A stretch of 64,000 bases of DNA from Lactobacillaceae bacterium (GCA_031289615.1 JAITPD010000047.1:32763-96762); one strand, 5' to 3'. Numbered from the stretch's first letter, positions 49,946 through 60,420 are shown. Notes: generated from the sequence alone by a model not told the origin. Translations and numbers: made by a program.

Positions 49946-50280
49946 CTGGTAGGACAACTGTCCCACCAGCAGTTAAAATCAACTATTTTTAACTGAGTAA
50001 ATGATTCTCGCACACCACAGAGCATAAGGTAAAACTATCCCACGCAAGCGTGAGACCTTGCAGTGCAAGGGTTTTTATATGTCCCAATTTTTGTCAGGTG
50101 TCCCACCTTTGTCCTACCGACGGTCTTTTAAGGTAGGACACTTGTCCCACCCGAACATTAACAGCTTGGTAATATTGACTTCGTTAAGGTAGGACAGCTG
50201 TCCTACCTAATAGATTGACTAGAATTATAGTAGGACACTTGTCCTACTATGTTAGACAAAGTACTACTTTTGTCCTACCA
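49946..50280. repeat. Cluster of palindromic operator/iteron-like sites, consensus GGTAGGACA-N2-TGTCCTACC
   Basis: Sites at 49946-49969, 50132-50151, 50188-50207 (perfect), 50228-50249 (perfect arms), half-sites 50099-50107, 50110-50118, 50270-50280. Confidence 0.85.
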
Positions 50281-50282
50281 CA

Positions 50283-51209
50283 CTATTTTGAAGGATTACT
50301 CTTCTTAATTACACCAGTTTCAATCTTTGCTGGGAAATCAAACGAGCCATTTTTTATAGCCGTTTGCTTGTCAGTTAATTGGGAAATAGTTTTTATTTTT
50401 GATGCTATCTTTGAATTTGAAGTATCAATTGTTCCATTCGTTGCAGCAATTTCCTGATTCAAATTTCGAATTGTATCCGCTGCATTGTTTGCTTCAGAAT
50501 TTGTTAAAGTATCTGCATTCTGTTGAAGCTTTTGAATTTGATTTTGATCAAAGGTAATTAATTTTTTACCATCAGAAATTTTCTTTTTCAAATTCTTAAT
50601 TGAATTTTCTTGTTTAACAATTTCTGTTTTTACTGCCGTTAACGCAACAGATTTGATTGATTGTTTAACCAATTTATTATCAACTCGAACATGCTTTTGT
50701 GTGATAGCAAATTCTGGTTTTGCGTTTGTTACTTGTGTACTTGTGAGCGATGGTTTAACTGGAATGTTTGATTTTGTTTTAATTTCTAACGCTCCAAAAT
50801 CTTTTTGCAATCCAGTTACCAAAATTGTCCAATGATTGTTTATAGTAGGAATTACACTAATTTCTGCATTGCCACGGACAACATTCCCAGTAAAACTAAC
50901 CTCATTTCCGGTTAGTGTTGTTAAACCGTTTGAACTCTGAGCAGAAAATTCTAATTGCATCATATGCTTTGATGGATTGTATGACTTGCTGACCAATGCT
51001 ACGTTGACTGTTCCGTCTCCAACGGCTTGATACGTTTGTAGTTTTGTATCTGAAATATTGACAGGTTCTTCACGCCGTCCAATCATTGCACCAACTAGAA
51101 GCGAAACCATTAACAAAACATAAATGATCACATACGCCCGTTGACGCCAAATTGTTCCGTCCTCCATCCAAAAAGCAATTTCTGCACTTGAAGGTATTTT
51201 AAATTTCAT
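50283..51209 (-). CDS. Membrane-anchored coiled-coil protein
   Basis: N-terminal TM YVIIYVLLMVSLLVGAMIG. Confidence 0.55.
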   Translation of the reverse strand: MKFKIPSSAEIAFWMEDGTIWRQRAYVIIYVLLMVSLLVGAMIGRREEPVNISDTKLQTYQAVGDGTVNVALVSKSYNPSKHMMQLEFSAQSSNGLTTLTGNEVSFTGNVVRGNAEISVIPTINNHWTILVTGLQKDFGALEIKTKSNIPVKPSLTSTQVTNAKPEFAITQKHVRVDNKLVKQSIKSVALTAVKTEIVKQENSIKNLKKKISDGKKLITFDQNQIQKLQQNADTLTNSEANNAADTIRNLNQEIAATNGTIDTSNSKIASKIKTISQLTDKQTAIKNGSFDFPAKIETGVIKKSNPSK

Positions 51210-51210
51210 T

Positions 51211-51735
51211 TTAATTCCCCCAATTTGCTGTAAAATAAACATCTAAATAATTTGTTTGAATAGTTACTTTATTCCCATTGTCAGATGTTAAATCTGTTCG
51301 ACCAATTGGGATATTATCATTTTTTTCACTGACAATCGAGACTTGTTCAGAGCCACCTTTTAAAACTGGCACAGCTTGTACGGCATCAGAAATTCCTATA
51401 CCAAAATGATTTAAGATTGATGCATTCTTCTTGTCATCTTTTGCAAGATAGACAACTTTTGGAGCAGTTGTTGATCCAGCGTTTAATTGAGACCTTTTTG
51501 TCATTTCAGGCTTTAATAACTTTGTTGATTTTGCATCAGGTTCATAGAAAATCAGTAACAAATTATCTTTTTTCGCCTGAGCCTCAATTGCATTCATGGT
51601 TACGCCTGGTGTTGGTGTAAAGTTACCAGCAGTCGAATCCGAATACAAAATTTTTCCTGTATAAACAAGAATTCCCGCAATTAAAGCAAAAACAAATACG
51701 GCAAAGACTTTCATACCAAACTCAATTCTTTTCAT
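51211..51735 (-). CDS. Membrane-anchored thioredoxin-fold-like protein lacking CxxC
   Basis: NLLLIFYEPDAKSTKLLKPEM...HFGIGISDAVQAVPVL. Confidence 0.5.
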   Translation of the reverse strand: MKRIEFGMKVFAVFVFALIAGILVYTGKILYSDSTAGNFTPTPGVTMNAIEAQAKKDNLLLIFYEPDAKSTKLLKPEMTKRSQLNAGSTTAPKVVYLAKDDKKNASILNHFGIGISDAVQAVPVLKGGSEQVSIVSEKNDNIPIGRTDLTSDNGNKVTIQTNYLDVYFTANWGN

Positions 51736-52075
51736 AAGAATGCCCTGAGCTTTCTTCAGCAATTCTGGTTTTAGCACGTCCGTGTTGCAATGCCATTAAT
51801 GCAACATAATCGGTCAAGTTGTTTCTTGATGGAACCCAAATTTTGATCATATGTCCATTTAAATCAGAGTTTGCATTTACGTTCACAACAACAGCTAGTT
51901 GCAGTGGCTCAGTTAAACTTTTTGGACTTTTAGTTGCCAATAAAACATCGTTCTTACGCACTTGATCTTTGGTGATTCTTGCAGGTAATCTACCGACATG
52001 GATAACTAGCTCCCCATTTTCATCAACTTCCAATCCATCAGGAGTGACAAAAGAAAATTCTATATTACTACTCAT
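51722..52075 (-). CDS. Hypothetical protein
   Basis: ORF in operon. Confidence 0.5.
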   Translation of the reverse strand: MSSNIEFSFVTPDGLEVDENGELVIHVGRLPARITKDQVRKNDVLLATKSPKSLTEPLQLAVVVNVNANSDLNGHMIKIWVPSRNNLTDYVALMALQHGRAKTRIAEESSGHSYEKN

Positions 52076-52084
52076 AAAGCCCCC

Positions 52085-53188
52085 TTATTTAACCTCTGAC
52101 AATCTTGACGACATTGTTTGTGACCAATTATTAGTACGCTGTTGTAAATCCACTAGAGCACTATATAAAGGTGAATCAGACTCAAGTTCATCAGGATTAA
52201 TTTGTACTAACAATGGTGATAATGTTGCATCCAGTGATTGATTTGCTTGGGAAATATAATTGGTTGCCGATTCAAATTTTGCTAATTCTAAATCCTTTTT
52301 ATTTAGATCATTTTCTTGAGCTTTTAATTTAAAGTTGGCTTCATCCAATTGATTTTTTAAATATTCATAATTATCATCGTTTTCGGATGTTGTAGACAAC
52401 CGGAGTTCTAAGTTGTGTGATCGTTCTCTGGCAGCATCGCGCTGATTTACTAATTCTTTTCGCAAATTTGTTTCCGCATTTAGCTTACTTGATAGTTTTT
52501 CAAGTTTGGCAACCGCTGCATCATGCTCAATTTTTAAACGCTTATAATCATCCGGATACCGTTCAACTTCGCGAATAATCGGATTAGCCTCCTTTTCCGC
52601 TAAAGCTTCTTGAGCATCTTTCAAAGCGGAATTAAGTTCGTCATAATCATTTCTTAAACTGATTACTTCAACTTTCCAATTCTCAGCATTTTCGATTGAG
52701 TAATTCAATTCAGCATCTTTGGAAGCAATTTCTTGATTCTTTTCAGCAAGTGCTTCTTTAAATTCTGGAAGGCTTTTAATGTCTCCGTCAAAAACAGATT
52801 CAAGCGCTTTATTTGTTTGTTCACTACGTTGTTCTTTGTCCTTAATCAAAACATTACTGACGGCGTATGCTAAAGACTTTGGAAGGGCATCTAACAAATT
52901 TTGATTATCTTCATCTAATCCTAAACTTGCCTCATAAAGATTAATCTGGCGATATGCTGTTGCTCTTGAAATACCAATTGTTTTAATCCACAGATCAAAG
53001 CTATCGTCTGAGTTCAGTGATAATAAAATACTCCTGGCTTCAGAAAGTTGTTGACCAACTGCTCGTGCCGACAGCAAAACGATTTGTTGAATATTTTGTT
53101 CGTGAATTTTCAATTCATTCACAATATCGTCAGAACCATTAGCTGATAAAGAATTATAGAAGTTTACATTTAAATCATTTTCACTCAT
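52085..53188 (-). CDS. DUF3102-like N-terminal DNA-binding region plus coiled coil
   Basis: LSARAVGQQLSEARSILLSLNSDDSFDLWIKTIGISRATAYRQINLYE. Confidence 0.5.
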   Translation of the reverse strand: MSENDLNVNFYNSLSANGSDDIVNELKIHEQNIQQIVLLSARAVGQQLSEARSILLSLNSDDSFDLWIKTIGISRATAYRQINLYEASLGLDEDNQNLLDALPKSLAYAVSNVLIKDKEQRSEQTNKALESVFDGDIKSLPEFKEALAEKNQEIASKDAELNYSIENAENWKVEVISLRNDYDELNSALKDAQEALAEKEANPIIREVERYPDDYKRLKIEHDAAVAKLEKLSSKLNAETNLRKELVNQRDAARERSHNLELRLSTTSENDDNYEYLKNQLDEANFKLKAQENDLNKKDLELAKFESATNYISQANQSLDATLSPLLVQINPDELESDSPLYSALVDLQQRTNNWSQTMSSRLSEVK

Positions 53189-53406
53189 CGATAAATCCTC
53201 CCAGTTTTATTTACAGCATCAATAAGGTCTTGCAACGGAATGTCGTACCCTTTTGCTATTAAAGGTAGTTCGTACGCGTATGCGTCCGTAAAATCACGCT
53301 CAAGCCGACTCAATCTTTGTTCTGAAACACCAGATATTCCGCTAATATAAGCTTGACTTATCTTTTTTTCCTTGCGGGTTTTGAGTAATAATTCTCCAAG
53401 TTTCAA
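53185..53406 (-). CDS. XRE-family HTH regulator
   Basis: MKLGELLLKTRKEKKISQAYISGISGVSEQRLSRLERDF. Confidence 0.8.
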   Translation of the reverse strand: MKLGELLLKTRKEKKISQAYISGISGVSEQRLSRLERDFTDAYAYELPLIAKGYDIPLQDLIDAVNKTGRIYR

Positions 53407-53584
53407 AATAACACCTCCAAAATTTTTAATAATTACAACAAAAAAGAGAATAGATTTCTCTATCCTCTTAACTAAATTATTGCTTTTGGTGGCTCTAACT
53501 AAATTCTAGACACTTACCCGTTATTATCACTTTTAATTTTAAAAAGTGGACCGTACTAGTACTAACAATGACCATCTATTAGCG

Positions 53585-54346
53585 TCATTTATCGCTTTGA
53601 ACCCGATTGCGCCGGATTCTAATGAGTAACAGGCTCACTGGTAATACTAATATCACTCCTAAAAATGCATATAACATTGCAAGCATTGATGCAACGAATA
53701 ATTTTGAATTTAAAATATCACCAAAACTATAATTTAACTTGGCAAACATCACGCCAAGGCTCAAAAAATCTGCCATAAAACCAAATAAAACTGTGTTGAC
53801 TGCTGTTCCCACGATTTGCTGTCCTAAATGCGCGCCGGCCTTTAACAGATCAACCAAGCGCATCTCAGGATGATGGCTCGCAATTTCATCAAAGCCAGAA
53901 GTGATAGCAATTGACGCCTCTGCAATTGCTCCCAATGTTGCTAAGAGCGCCGCCACGATTCCAATATTGACAAAGTTCAGGCCAATTTGCAGAGACAAGC
54001 TTTCTAACTCTTCTGAATTTTCAACCGCAAAACCTTGCGCCAGATTAAGGTGCTCCATTGGAAAAATAATTGCTACCAACACGACCATCACAATCATACT
54101 GGCCAGCATCGCAATCGTCGTTGTTTCCTCATCCGCGCCAGCACTCAAAATTGTAATCAACAGAACTAACAGGCTTCCAATCAATAAGATCACAAAAATA
54201 TTGAAGCCCCAATTGATCATCATAATCATGGCAAATAAAATCCCAAAATTGATCCAAAGACTAATGAATGCGCCAAAGCCTTTGACCCCACCAATTCCGA
54301 TCATTAAAAGAAATAAGATTAAAGCTAAAATCATCGTGACTGTCAT
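53585..54346 (-). CDS. YibE/F family membrane protein
   Basis: AIAEASIAITSGFDEIASHHPEMRLVDLLKAGAHLGQQIVGTAVNTVLFGF. Confidence 0.85.
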   Translation of the reverse strand: MTVTMILALILFLLMIGIGGVKGFGAFISLWINFGILFAMIMMINWGFNIFVILLIGSLLVLLITILSAGADEETTTIAMLASMIVMVVLVAIIFPMEHLNLAQGFAVENSEELESLSLQIGLNFVNIGIVAALLATLGAIAEASIAITSGFDEIASHHPEMRLVDLLKAGAHLGQQIVGTAVNTVLFGFMADFLSLGVMFAKLNYSFGDILNSKLFVASMLAMLYAFLGVILVLPVSLLLIRIRRNRVQSDK

Positions 54347-55461
54347 GACTTATTCCTCAACTTTCGATGTTCAAAGAATTGCGAAATTAGGACCCACATA
54401 ATTCCGGCTGGGACCGTCAAGACAATTCCGATCGCACTAATCATCGTTTGCGCCATTCCAAGAGCCATATTCATATCATAAGTATAGCCAAGATTATTAC
54501 CGTTTCTAAGATACAACAGCGCCATAGGAACTTGAGCCGCAATGAAAATCAAGAACAGCACATTGCTGAGCGCTCCAAAAATCTCTTGGCCCACGTGACG
54601 ACCCGCTGTAATTAATTCACGTGTTGAAACGTCCGGATTCTCTTTCTTCAAAGAAAATAACGTTGCAATCATGTCTGTTGATTCGTCCATCACAGCGCCC
54701 AATACCCCGACCAAAGTAATCGCAAAGAACATCGGCTTAGGAAGTTGCGTGATAAATTCCAACAACTCAAAGTGAATTCCAGCACCATTCGTCGTGGCAA
54801 AAACCAATGCTGCAATGCCCATCGCGCTCAGAGTGGCCGTCATGACGGTTGCAAAGACGACCCACGTTTGCCGGTTTCTAAAGCCCATGACAAGACCTAG
54901 CGTTGTAACAGAGGTGATGATGCTAAAGCCAAAGAACAACTTAACAATCCAGCCAGTTCCTAATGCTAGATCGAGCCAGACCGTCAACGTGAACAGAGCT
55001 GTGTTGATTCCTAATGATAATGCGGTAAGTCGGCCAGCTTGGCCCATCAAGATTAGCAACGTTCCAATCAGCGCCACTAAAAATGGCACCCAGGTCGAAT
55101 CCCGCTTTAAATTTGCAAAGCCCCACGAATCATCTCCTTGATGCACCAAAAAGATCTGCATCCCCGTTTTTAATTCTTGCGTCATGGCTCGACTGGTATC
55201 GTAATCATTTTTGACAGTCACAATTCTACCAGCTTGCCCGTCATTTAAAAATTTAACTCGGGCGACTTGATTTTTATTTTCCACCTTGTTGTCAAAGGAA
55301 TCAGTTGACTCATTTTGACTAGTTTGTTTAACCGAAACAACTTGGGCAATTGGTTTTTGATATAGAAATGAATCATTGCGCAAGGCAAAATAGGTAGCCC
55401 CAACCGTTAAAGCCAGTGCTACCCACAACATTATTTTATTGTTTGTGATGAATTTAATCAT
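54343..55461 (-). CDS. YibE/F family membrane protein
   Basis: GAVMDESTDMIATLFSLKKENPDVSTRELITAGRHVGQEIFGALSNVLFL. Confidence 0.85.
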   Translation of the reverse strand: MIKFITNNKIMLWVALALTVGATYFALRNDSFLYQKPIAQVVSVKQTSQNESTDSFDNKVENKNQVARVKFLNDGQAGRIVTVKNDYDTSRAMTQELKTGMQIFLVHQGDDSWGFANLKRDSTWVPFLVALIGTLLILMGQAGRLTALSLGINTALFTLTVWLDLALGTGWIVKLFFGFSIITSVTTLGLVMGFRNRQTWVVFATVMTATLSAMGIAALVFATTNGAGIHFELLEFITQLPKPMFFAITLVGVLGAVMDESTDMIATLFSLKKENPDVSTRELITAGRHVGQEIFGALSNVLFLIFIAAQVPMALLYLRNGNNLGYTYDMNMALGMAQTMISAIGIVLTVPAGIMWVLISQFFEHRKLRNKS

Positions 55462-56429
55462 GATTCTAACCGTCGATTAACTCCGCTTACTGGTATTTCG
55501 CGCGCCAAATACATGATGCGTTGAAGCAAACGAGCAGCTTTAACTGGCTCAGCTCCACGATTTGACATTGCAAAGTGCTCCTCTTCTAGTTGCTTCATTG
55601 AAAAATTAGAGGTAAAGAAAGTTGTCAGACCGTTTTGCATACGATAATCCAAAATCACGCCCAGCACATCGTCACGAATCCAACCAGATCCATCTGTTTC
55701 TGCCCCAATGTCATCAAGCACCAAAATCGCCACCGTCTTCATATCAGCACGAACGTCATCCATATTTTTACTAGGATCGTTGATTGCTTCTTTCATGTTG
55801 GCCGCCAACGTTGGATAATGAATCAGCATTACCTCAATCTCATCAACAGCCAACTGATTAGCCATTGCTCCCATCAAATATGTCTTACCAACTCCATATG
55901 GTCCTTGTAAATACAGCCCTTGATGGAATTCATTTGGCTCTGCAACGTATTCTTCAATAAACTGAGCAACTGCGATCACAGCAGATGTCATCCCCAAATC
56001 AGCGTGAGCAAAATCGTCCATTGTTGCACCCTTCAATTGCTTAGGCATCCCGATTGACTGAACCCGGCTCGCCACTCGCAGCTTATTATGCAAATTAAGA
56101 GTGTCTTCTGTCGCGCGATATTGAACCACAATTTGGTGATCAACAAATAACAATTCTGGAATGTAGCCAGGATGAACATCATTTTCACCTTGAACCGCCT
56201 TCTTTTGTTGCAAATAATATTCGTAAACCGTTGCTAAATCCCGCTCGAAAATGGCAGACGTTAACTCTGGCTGGTTTTCTTGTACAAAAGCTTTAATTTC
56301 TTTGTCAGCTAAAATCTCTGCCTTCACTTTTGCAAATGTTTCTTGGAGCTTGGGGTTTTCCATAATATTTCGCATTGTCGCACCTACACTTTTAATCCCG
56401 TCTTGACTCTGTAAATTAATCTCTGGCAT
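55458..56429 (-). CDS. dnaI: Primosomal protein DnaI (helicase loader)
   Basis: GLYLQGPYGVGKTYLMGAMANQLA; VAILVLDDIGAE. Confidence 0.93.
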   Translation of the reverse strand: MPEINLQSQDGIKSVGATMRNIMENPKLQETFAKVKAEILADKEIKAFVQENQPELTSAIFERDLATVYEYYLQQKKAVQGENDVHPGYIPELLFVDHQIVVQYRATEDTLNLHNKLRVASRVQSIGMPKQLKGATMDDFAHADLGMTSAVIAVAQFIEEYVAEPNEFHQGLYLQGPYGVGKTYLMGAMANQLAVDEIEVMLIHYPTLAANMKEAINDPSKNMDDVRADMKTVAILVLDDIGAETDGSGWIRDDVLGVILDYRMQNGLTTFFTSNFSMKQLEEEHFAMSNRGAEPVKAARLLQRIMYLAREIPVSGVNRRLES

Positions 56430-57722
56430 CTACTTGCCCTCTTTTTCTTTACGTTTGGCGGCCATGTTGGCTAACATTGCATCCAAATTAGCTTGTTCTT
56501 TCTCGCTCACCACCGTCACAGGTTGATTATCCCAATCTGGCTTGGTTTCACGCGGCGGCAATTGCTTAGCATACGAACCACGACGAGTCCCGCTCGTTTT
56601 AATCTTTTGATCTCGTTCTTGGATGTACTTAATCACGTCGGCTGGAGTCTTTAGTTTCGCTTGGGCCCAATCCGTATACGTGGCTTCAAGTAACGCCTTT
56701 GACAAATTCGTGCGCTTTTCTTTCACTGCCAACACATATAGCTCCATATTGATCACTGCTTTAGGCAATTTGTCATAGCGCATCAACTGCTCAATCGCGT
56801 ATTGTTCGCTCGCGGTCACGATTCCACCTGTTTGCTCACGAATATCAGCCAGGAACTCAAGTGGCCCCATCTGATTAGCCTTATCAACCAATGGATTACC
56901 AGTTGACTTAGGTGGAGTCTGCGGTTGCGTAGTATTTTCAACCGTTTGCTGCTTTTGGAAATCAACCGTCAATTGCTTTTCAATCTGCTTCAAATCAATC
57001 GTGTGGTTTGCGCTGACGTTACCTTGAATGACACGTACCAATGCGATTTCATCTAGTGCATACAATTGTTTTAATATTAACAAGTCACTCTGTTGCTTTA
57101 AGAGCTCTGTTTTATCAACTCCAAAGCTCTGCAACAACTCGGCCATTAAGTCCAAATCAAGTTGCGGTGTCGACTTGGTGATTGCTTCTTTTAGTGGTGC
57201 TTGTACTGGTTCAACAAGCTGCACTTCATCCACCGTTTTGAAATTATCTTCGTTCACGACATCAAAAAAGCCTTTGGAAACATTCTTGCCAGTAATCGGT
57301 TGATACTTTGGAAGCATTTGAGCACGCAATATTTCGAATTCATCTGATCCTAAAAATAATTTCAATAATTTCACTAAGAGCTTATCGGACAAGAAGTTTT
57401 GCTTTGAGACGGGAAGAAAAATTTCATAAACCCACTGCGAACCAAGCGTCAACGTTTGTTCATATGACTTGACCAAACCGAAGCCTTCCAACTTTTCACG
57501 CGCCTGTAAAAAGCGTTGTCCAGAAAGGCCTACTCGATCAATCAGAGTAATATGGCTGTGCATCTCACTCTCGTTGCCAAGTGTGTTGGCAAGTGCTAGA
57601 TAAAGCGTCAACGCCTCAGTTCCAATCAGTGGCAAATACAAATTAGTAAGAACTTGTAAGTCTTGTGGCTTCAGCTGTTCATGAATAATCGTCTTATATT
57701 TATGGTTAAGACTAAATGGCAT
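56430..57722 (-). CDS. dnaB: Replication initiation/membrane attachment protein DnaB (DnaD domain)
   Basis: Adjacent to dnaI; ASEQYAIEQLMRYDKLPKAVINMELYVL DnaD-like region. Confidence 0.88.
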   Translation of the reverse strand: MPFSLNHKYKTIIHEQLKPQDLQVLTNLYLPLIGTEALTLYLALANTLGNESEMHSHITLIDRVGLSGQRFLQAREKLEGFGLVKSYEQTLTLGSQWVYEIFLPVSKQNFLSDKLLVKLLKLFLGSDEFEILRAQMLPKYQPITGKNVSKGFFDVVNEDNFKTVDEVQLVEPVQAPLKEAITKSTPQLDLDLMAELLQSFGVDKTELLKQQSDLLILKQLYALDEIALVRVIQGNVSANHTIDLKQIEKQLTVDFQKQQTVENTTQPQTPPKSTGNPLVDKANQMGPLEFLADIREQTGGIVTASEQYAIEQLMRYDKLPKAVINMELYVLAVKEKRTNLSKALLEATYTDWAQAKLKTPADVIKYIQERDQKIKTSGTRRGSYAKQLPPRETKPDWDNQPVTVVSEKEQANLDAMLANMAAKRKEKEGK

Positions 57723-57774
57723 AATTGAGCTCCTTTCTGGTAAATTTATTGGTGATGCAGGTGTGATTCCGTGG

Positions 57775-58377
57775 TCATGAATTTTTTAATTGTAAAGCAT
57801 GTAAAATTGCATCGACTTGTTGTTTGGTTTCTTCAATCGAGCCAGCATTTGAGATTACATAATCAGCCAACTCTTCTTTTTTTGACATCGGCATTTGTGC
57901 ATTAATTCGTTTATTGGCTCCATCTTGGGACAATCCATCACGTTCCATCAAACGTTGTAATTGCATTGCTGGTGGAACAGTCACGACGATAATCTTTTCA
58001 GCACCCATAGCATTGCCAGTTTCTAATAGCAACGGTACTTCGTAAACAATCGCCTTAGCCCCTTGTTTTTGCGCTTCTTCAGATAATTCTTGCATCATTG
58101 TGTGAACGCGCGGATGTGTAAAATGATTTAACATGTTGAGCTTGGCTGGATCAGAAAAGACGATTTGACCTAGCTTTTGCCGGTCTAGCTCACCATTTGG
58201 CAAAAGAATATCTGGCCCAAACTCATTTTTAATATCTACCAATGCTGGCATTCCAGGCTCGACAACCTTGCGCGCAATTTGATCTGCATCTATAACTGTA
58301 ATCCCTAGTTCCCGAAAATAATTAGCAACCGTTGATTTACCAGTTGCAATTCCACCAGTTAACCCAAGTTTCAACAT
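57775..58377 (-). CDS. coaE: Dephospho-CoA kinase
   Basis: MLKLGLTGGIATGKSTVANYFRELGITVIDADQIAR. Confidence 0.97.
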   Translation of the reverse strand: MLKLGLTGGIATGKSTVANYFRELGITVIDADQIARKVVEPGMPALVDIKNEFGPDILLPNGELDRQKLGQIVFSDPAKLNMLNHFTHPRVHTMMQELSEEAQKQGAKAIVYEVPLLLETGNAMGAEKIIVVTVPPAMQLQRLMERDGLSQDGANKRINAQMPMSKKEELADYVISNAGSIEETKQQVDAILHALQLKNS

Positions 58378-58399
58378 CTCATTCTCCTAAAAACTAATT

Positions 58400-59227
58400 C
58401 TATACCTTTAAAACTTGGCACTTTGGGCAATAGGTTGTTCCCCGTTGCGCCACCTTCGTCTTGACTAACTCAGTCCCACAACGTAAACACGGCTGTCCCA
58501 CGCGTCCATAAACTTGCAGTTCATTTTGAAATCCACCGGCTTCACCAAATGCATTGGTAAATGAATGCACCGTAGTTCCGTGATGCTCAGTAGCTCGCGC
58601 AAGTTCTTTGATAATGTTTTCTCGTAACACGCCCAATTGTTTCTTTGTGATGGTGTTGGCAGGTTGCAACGGATGAATCTTTGACATCCATAACGTTTCG
58701 TCCACATAAATATTTCCCAGACCGGCAATATGGCTTTGATCCAACAAGAACGGCTTGATTGCCCCCTTACGCTTGAACTCCTCCACCATATAATCCAGCG
58801 TCAACGTTTCTTCAGTCGGTTCTGGACCAATCTTTGCCAGCCCAGTGAGGTGCATGGCATCCTTTGTATCAACCAGATTCATCCGGCCAAACTTACGGGT
58901 GTCGCGATAAAATAGGTCATTGCCATCATCCAAATGAAACGTGACCAAATCGTGTTTTCCAGGTGTAGTATCCGCTGGCACGGTATAATAAGCCCCTTCC
59001 ATCCGTAAATGCGAAACGAGAGTCTTGTCCCCGCTCAGGCGAAACATCAGATACTTGCCGCGACGATCAATTTTTTCAATCTTGCGGTCCGCCATTTCAG
59101 CGTCAAATTCTTCTGCTGACATGCCCACGATCTTTTCCCAACGCACTTCAACACTTTTAATCGTCCGTCCGACTACAAGTTTGGTCAAACCTCTTCTTAC
59201 AGTTTCTACTTCTGGCAGTTCTGGCAT
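58400..59227 (-). CDS. mutM: Formamidopyrimidine-DNA glycosylase
   Basis: MPELPEVETVRRGL start; C-terminal zinc finger CLRCGTELVKTKVAQRGTTYCPKCQ. Confidence 0.97.
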   Translation of the reverse strand: MPELPEVETVRRGLTKLVVGRTIKSVEVRWEKIVGMSAEEFDAEMADRKIEKIDRRGKYLMFRLSGDKTLVSHLRMEGAYYTVPADTTPGKHDLVTFHLDDGNDLFYRDTRKFGRMNLVDTKDAMHLTGLAKIGPEPTEETLTLDYMVEEFKRKGAIKPFLLDQSHIAGLGNIYVDETLWMSKIHPLQPANTITKKQLGVLRENIIKELARATEHHGTTVHSFTNAFGEAGGFQNELQVYGRVGQPCLRCGTELVKTKVAQRGTTYCPKCQVLKV

Positions 59228-59454
59228 TACGTCCCCTAACCGTTGATATGTCAACGTTTTTATGATTTGTGATGCACTCTGTGGTGCAGTTTTATTTTTT
59301 TCTGTCAAATTCCAGTGGCACATGAATTTTTTCATCACCATAATAGAACTTGATATAAACTATTTCTTATTTTACAGCATTCAATAGCACTTTACCAATT
59401 ATCAATAATGTTTTTATCCATCAAAAAACGGCTATCATTGCCGCTTATCTTTAT

Positions 59455-60336
59455 CTAGAAAAATGTGAGTGCATAAATTCCTTGCATGGTCTCTGTTGGC
59501 TGCAAATGATTAATCCCCAACTTGTCCGTCAAATCACCACTAGCGTCCACTGTATCAGCAATTCCCCACCACGGTTCGACACACAAGAATGGTGCCTCAA
59601 CATCGGCTTTTGTCCATATTCCTGCATATTGCGCATTTTGAATATCCACCATTACTCCATGTTCATGCTTTTGGTCGGTCACCTCGATACTAATTGGTTC
59701 CTGCTTTAATTCAAGAATAATCGCATCGTTTTGATAATCTGACCGACGCACTGGCAATGCAACAGATGCATCAAAGGTTGTGTCTTTAGCAAAGTCCACA
59801 AATGGACCACTCAAAACCTTGCGCCCGAATTCTTTGGCTGGAGTTATGTTGACAAGATAGTCATTAAACGTTTGTCCCGCTTGCAATGGCAAATTGATGC
59901 CAGGATGACCACCCACTGAGAAATATAACTCTTTTTGATCCAAATTTGTCACCACATACTGCACTTCCAACGAATCTTCCGTATCAAGACTGAAAACTAC
60001 ATCAAACTGAAACTTGAACGGATAAATTTGTCGAGTTTCTTTTGAATCAGTCAAGCGCAACCGAACAGCTGTTTCAGACTGCTCAATCACTTCAAATTCA
60101 GAATCACGTGCAAAACCATGTTGCGTTAAATGATAATCTTTGCCAGCATAACGATACGTATCTCCATGCAACCGCCCAACAATCGGAAATAAATTAGGTG
60201 CATGCCGACCCCAAATTTTAGGATCACCCTGCCAAATATATTCGATCCCTGTTGCTTGATTTACAACACTTGTTAACTCTGCCCCAAGTTCGTTAATCTT
60301 AACCTGGATTGAGCCATTTTCAATTAAAATAGCCAT
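59455..60336 (-). CDS. Aldose 1-epimerase family (LacX-like)
   Basis: MAILIENGSIQVKINELGAELTSV; VGGHPGINLPL; SD GGAGG. Confidence 0.85.
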   Translation of the reverse strand: MAILIENGSIQVKINELGAELTSVVNQATGIEYIWQGDPKIWGRHAPNLFPIVGRLHGDTYRYAGKDYHLTQHGFARDSEFEVIEQSETAVRLRLTDSKETRQIYPFKFQFDVVFSLDTEDSLEVQYVVTNLDQKELYFSVGGHPGINLPLQAGQTFNDYLVNITPAKEFGRKVLSGPFVDFAKDTTFDASVALPVRRSDYQNDAIILELKQEPISIEVTDQKHEHGVMVDIQNAQYAGIWTKADVEAPFLCVEPWWGIADTVDASGDLTDKLGINHLQPTETMQGIYALTFF

Positions 60337-60420
60337 TTGATCCTCCATAAAAGCGCTTTCACTTATTGCTTTAAGTGTACCAAATTTTCATGTTAAATCC
60401 CACCATTGATTCACATGATT

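Noticed and set aside
49946-50280. CRISPR-like repeat spacing
   Set aside because: Repeats are palindromic protein-binding-type dyads with irregular spacing and no cas genes.
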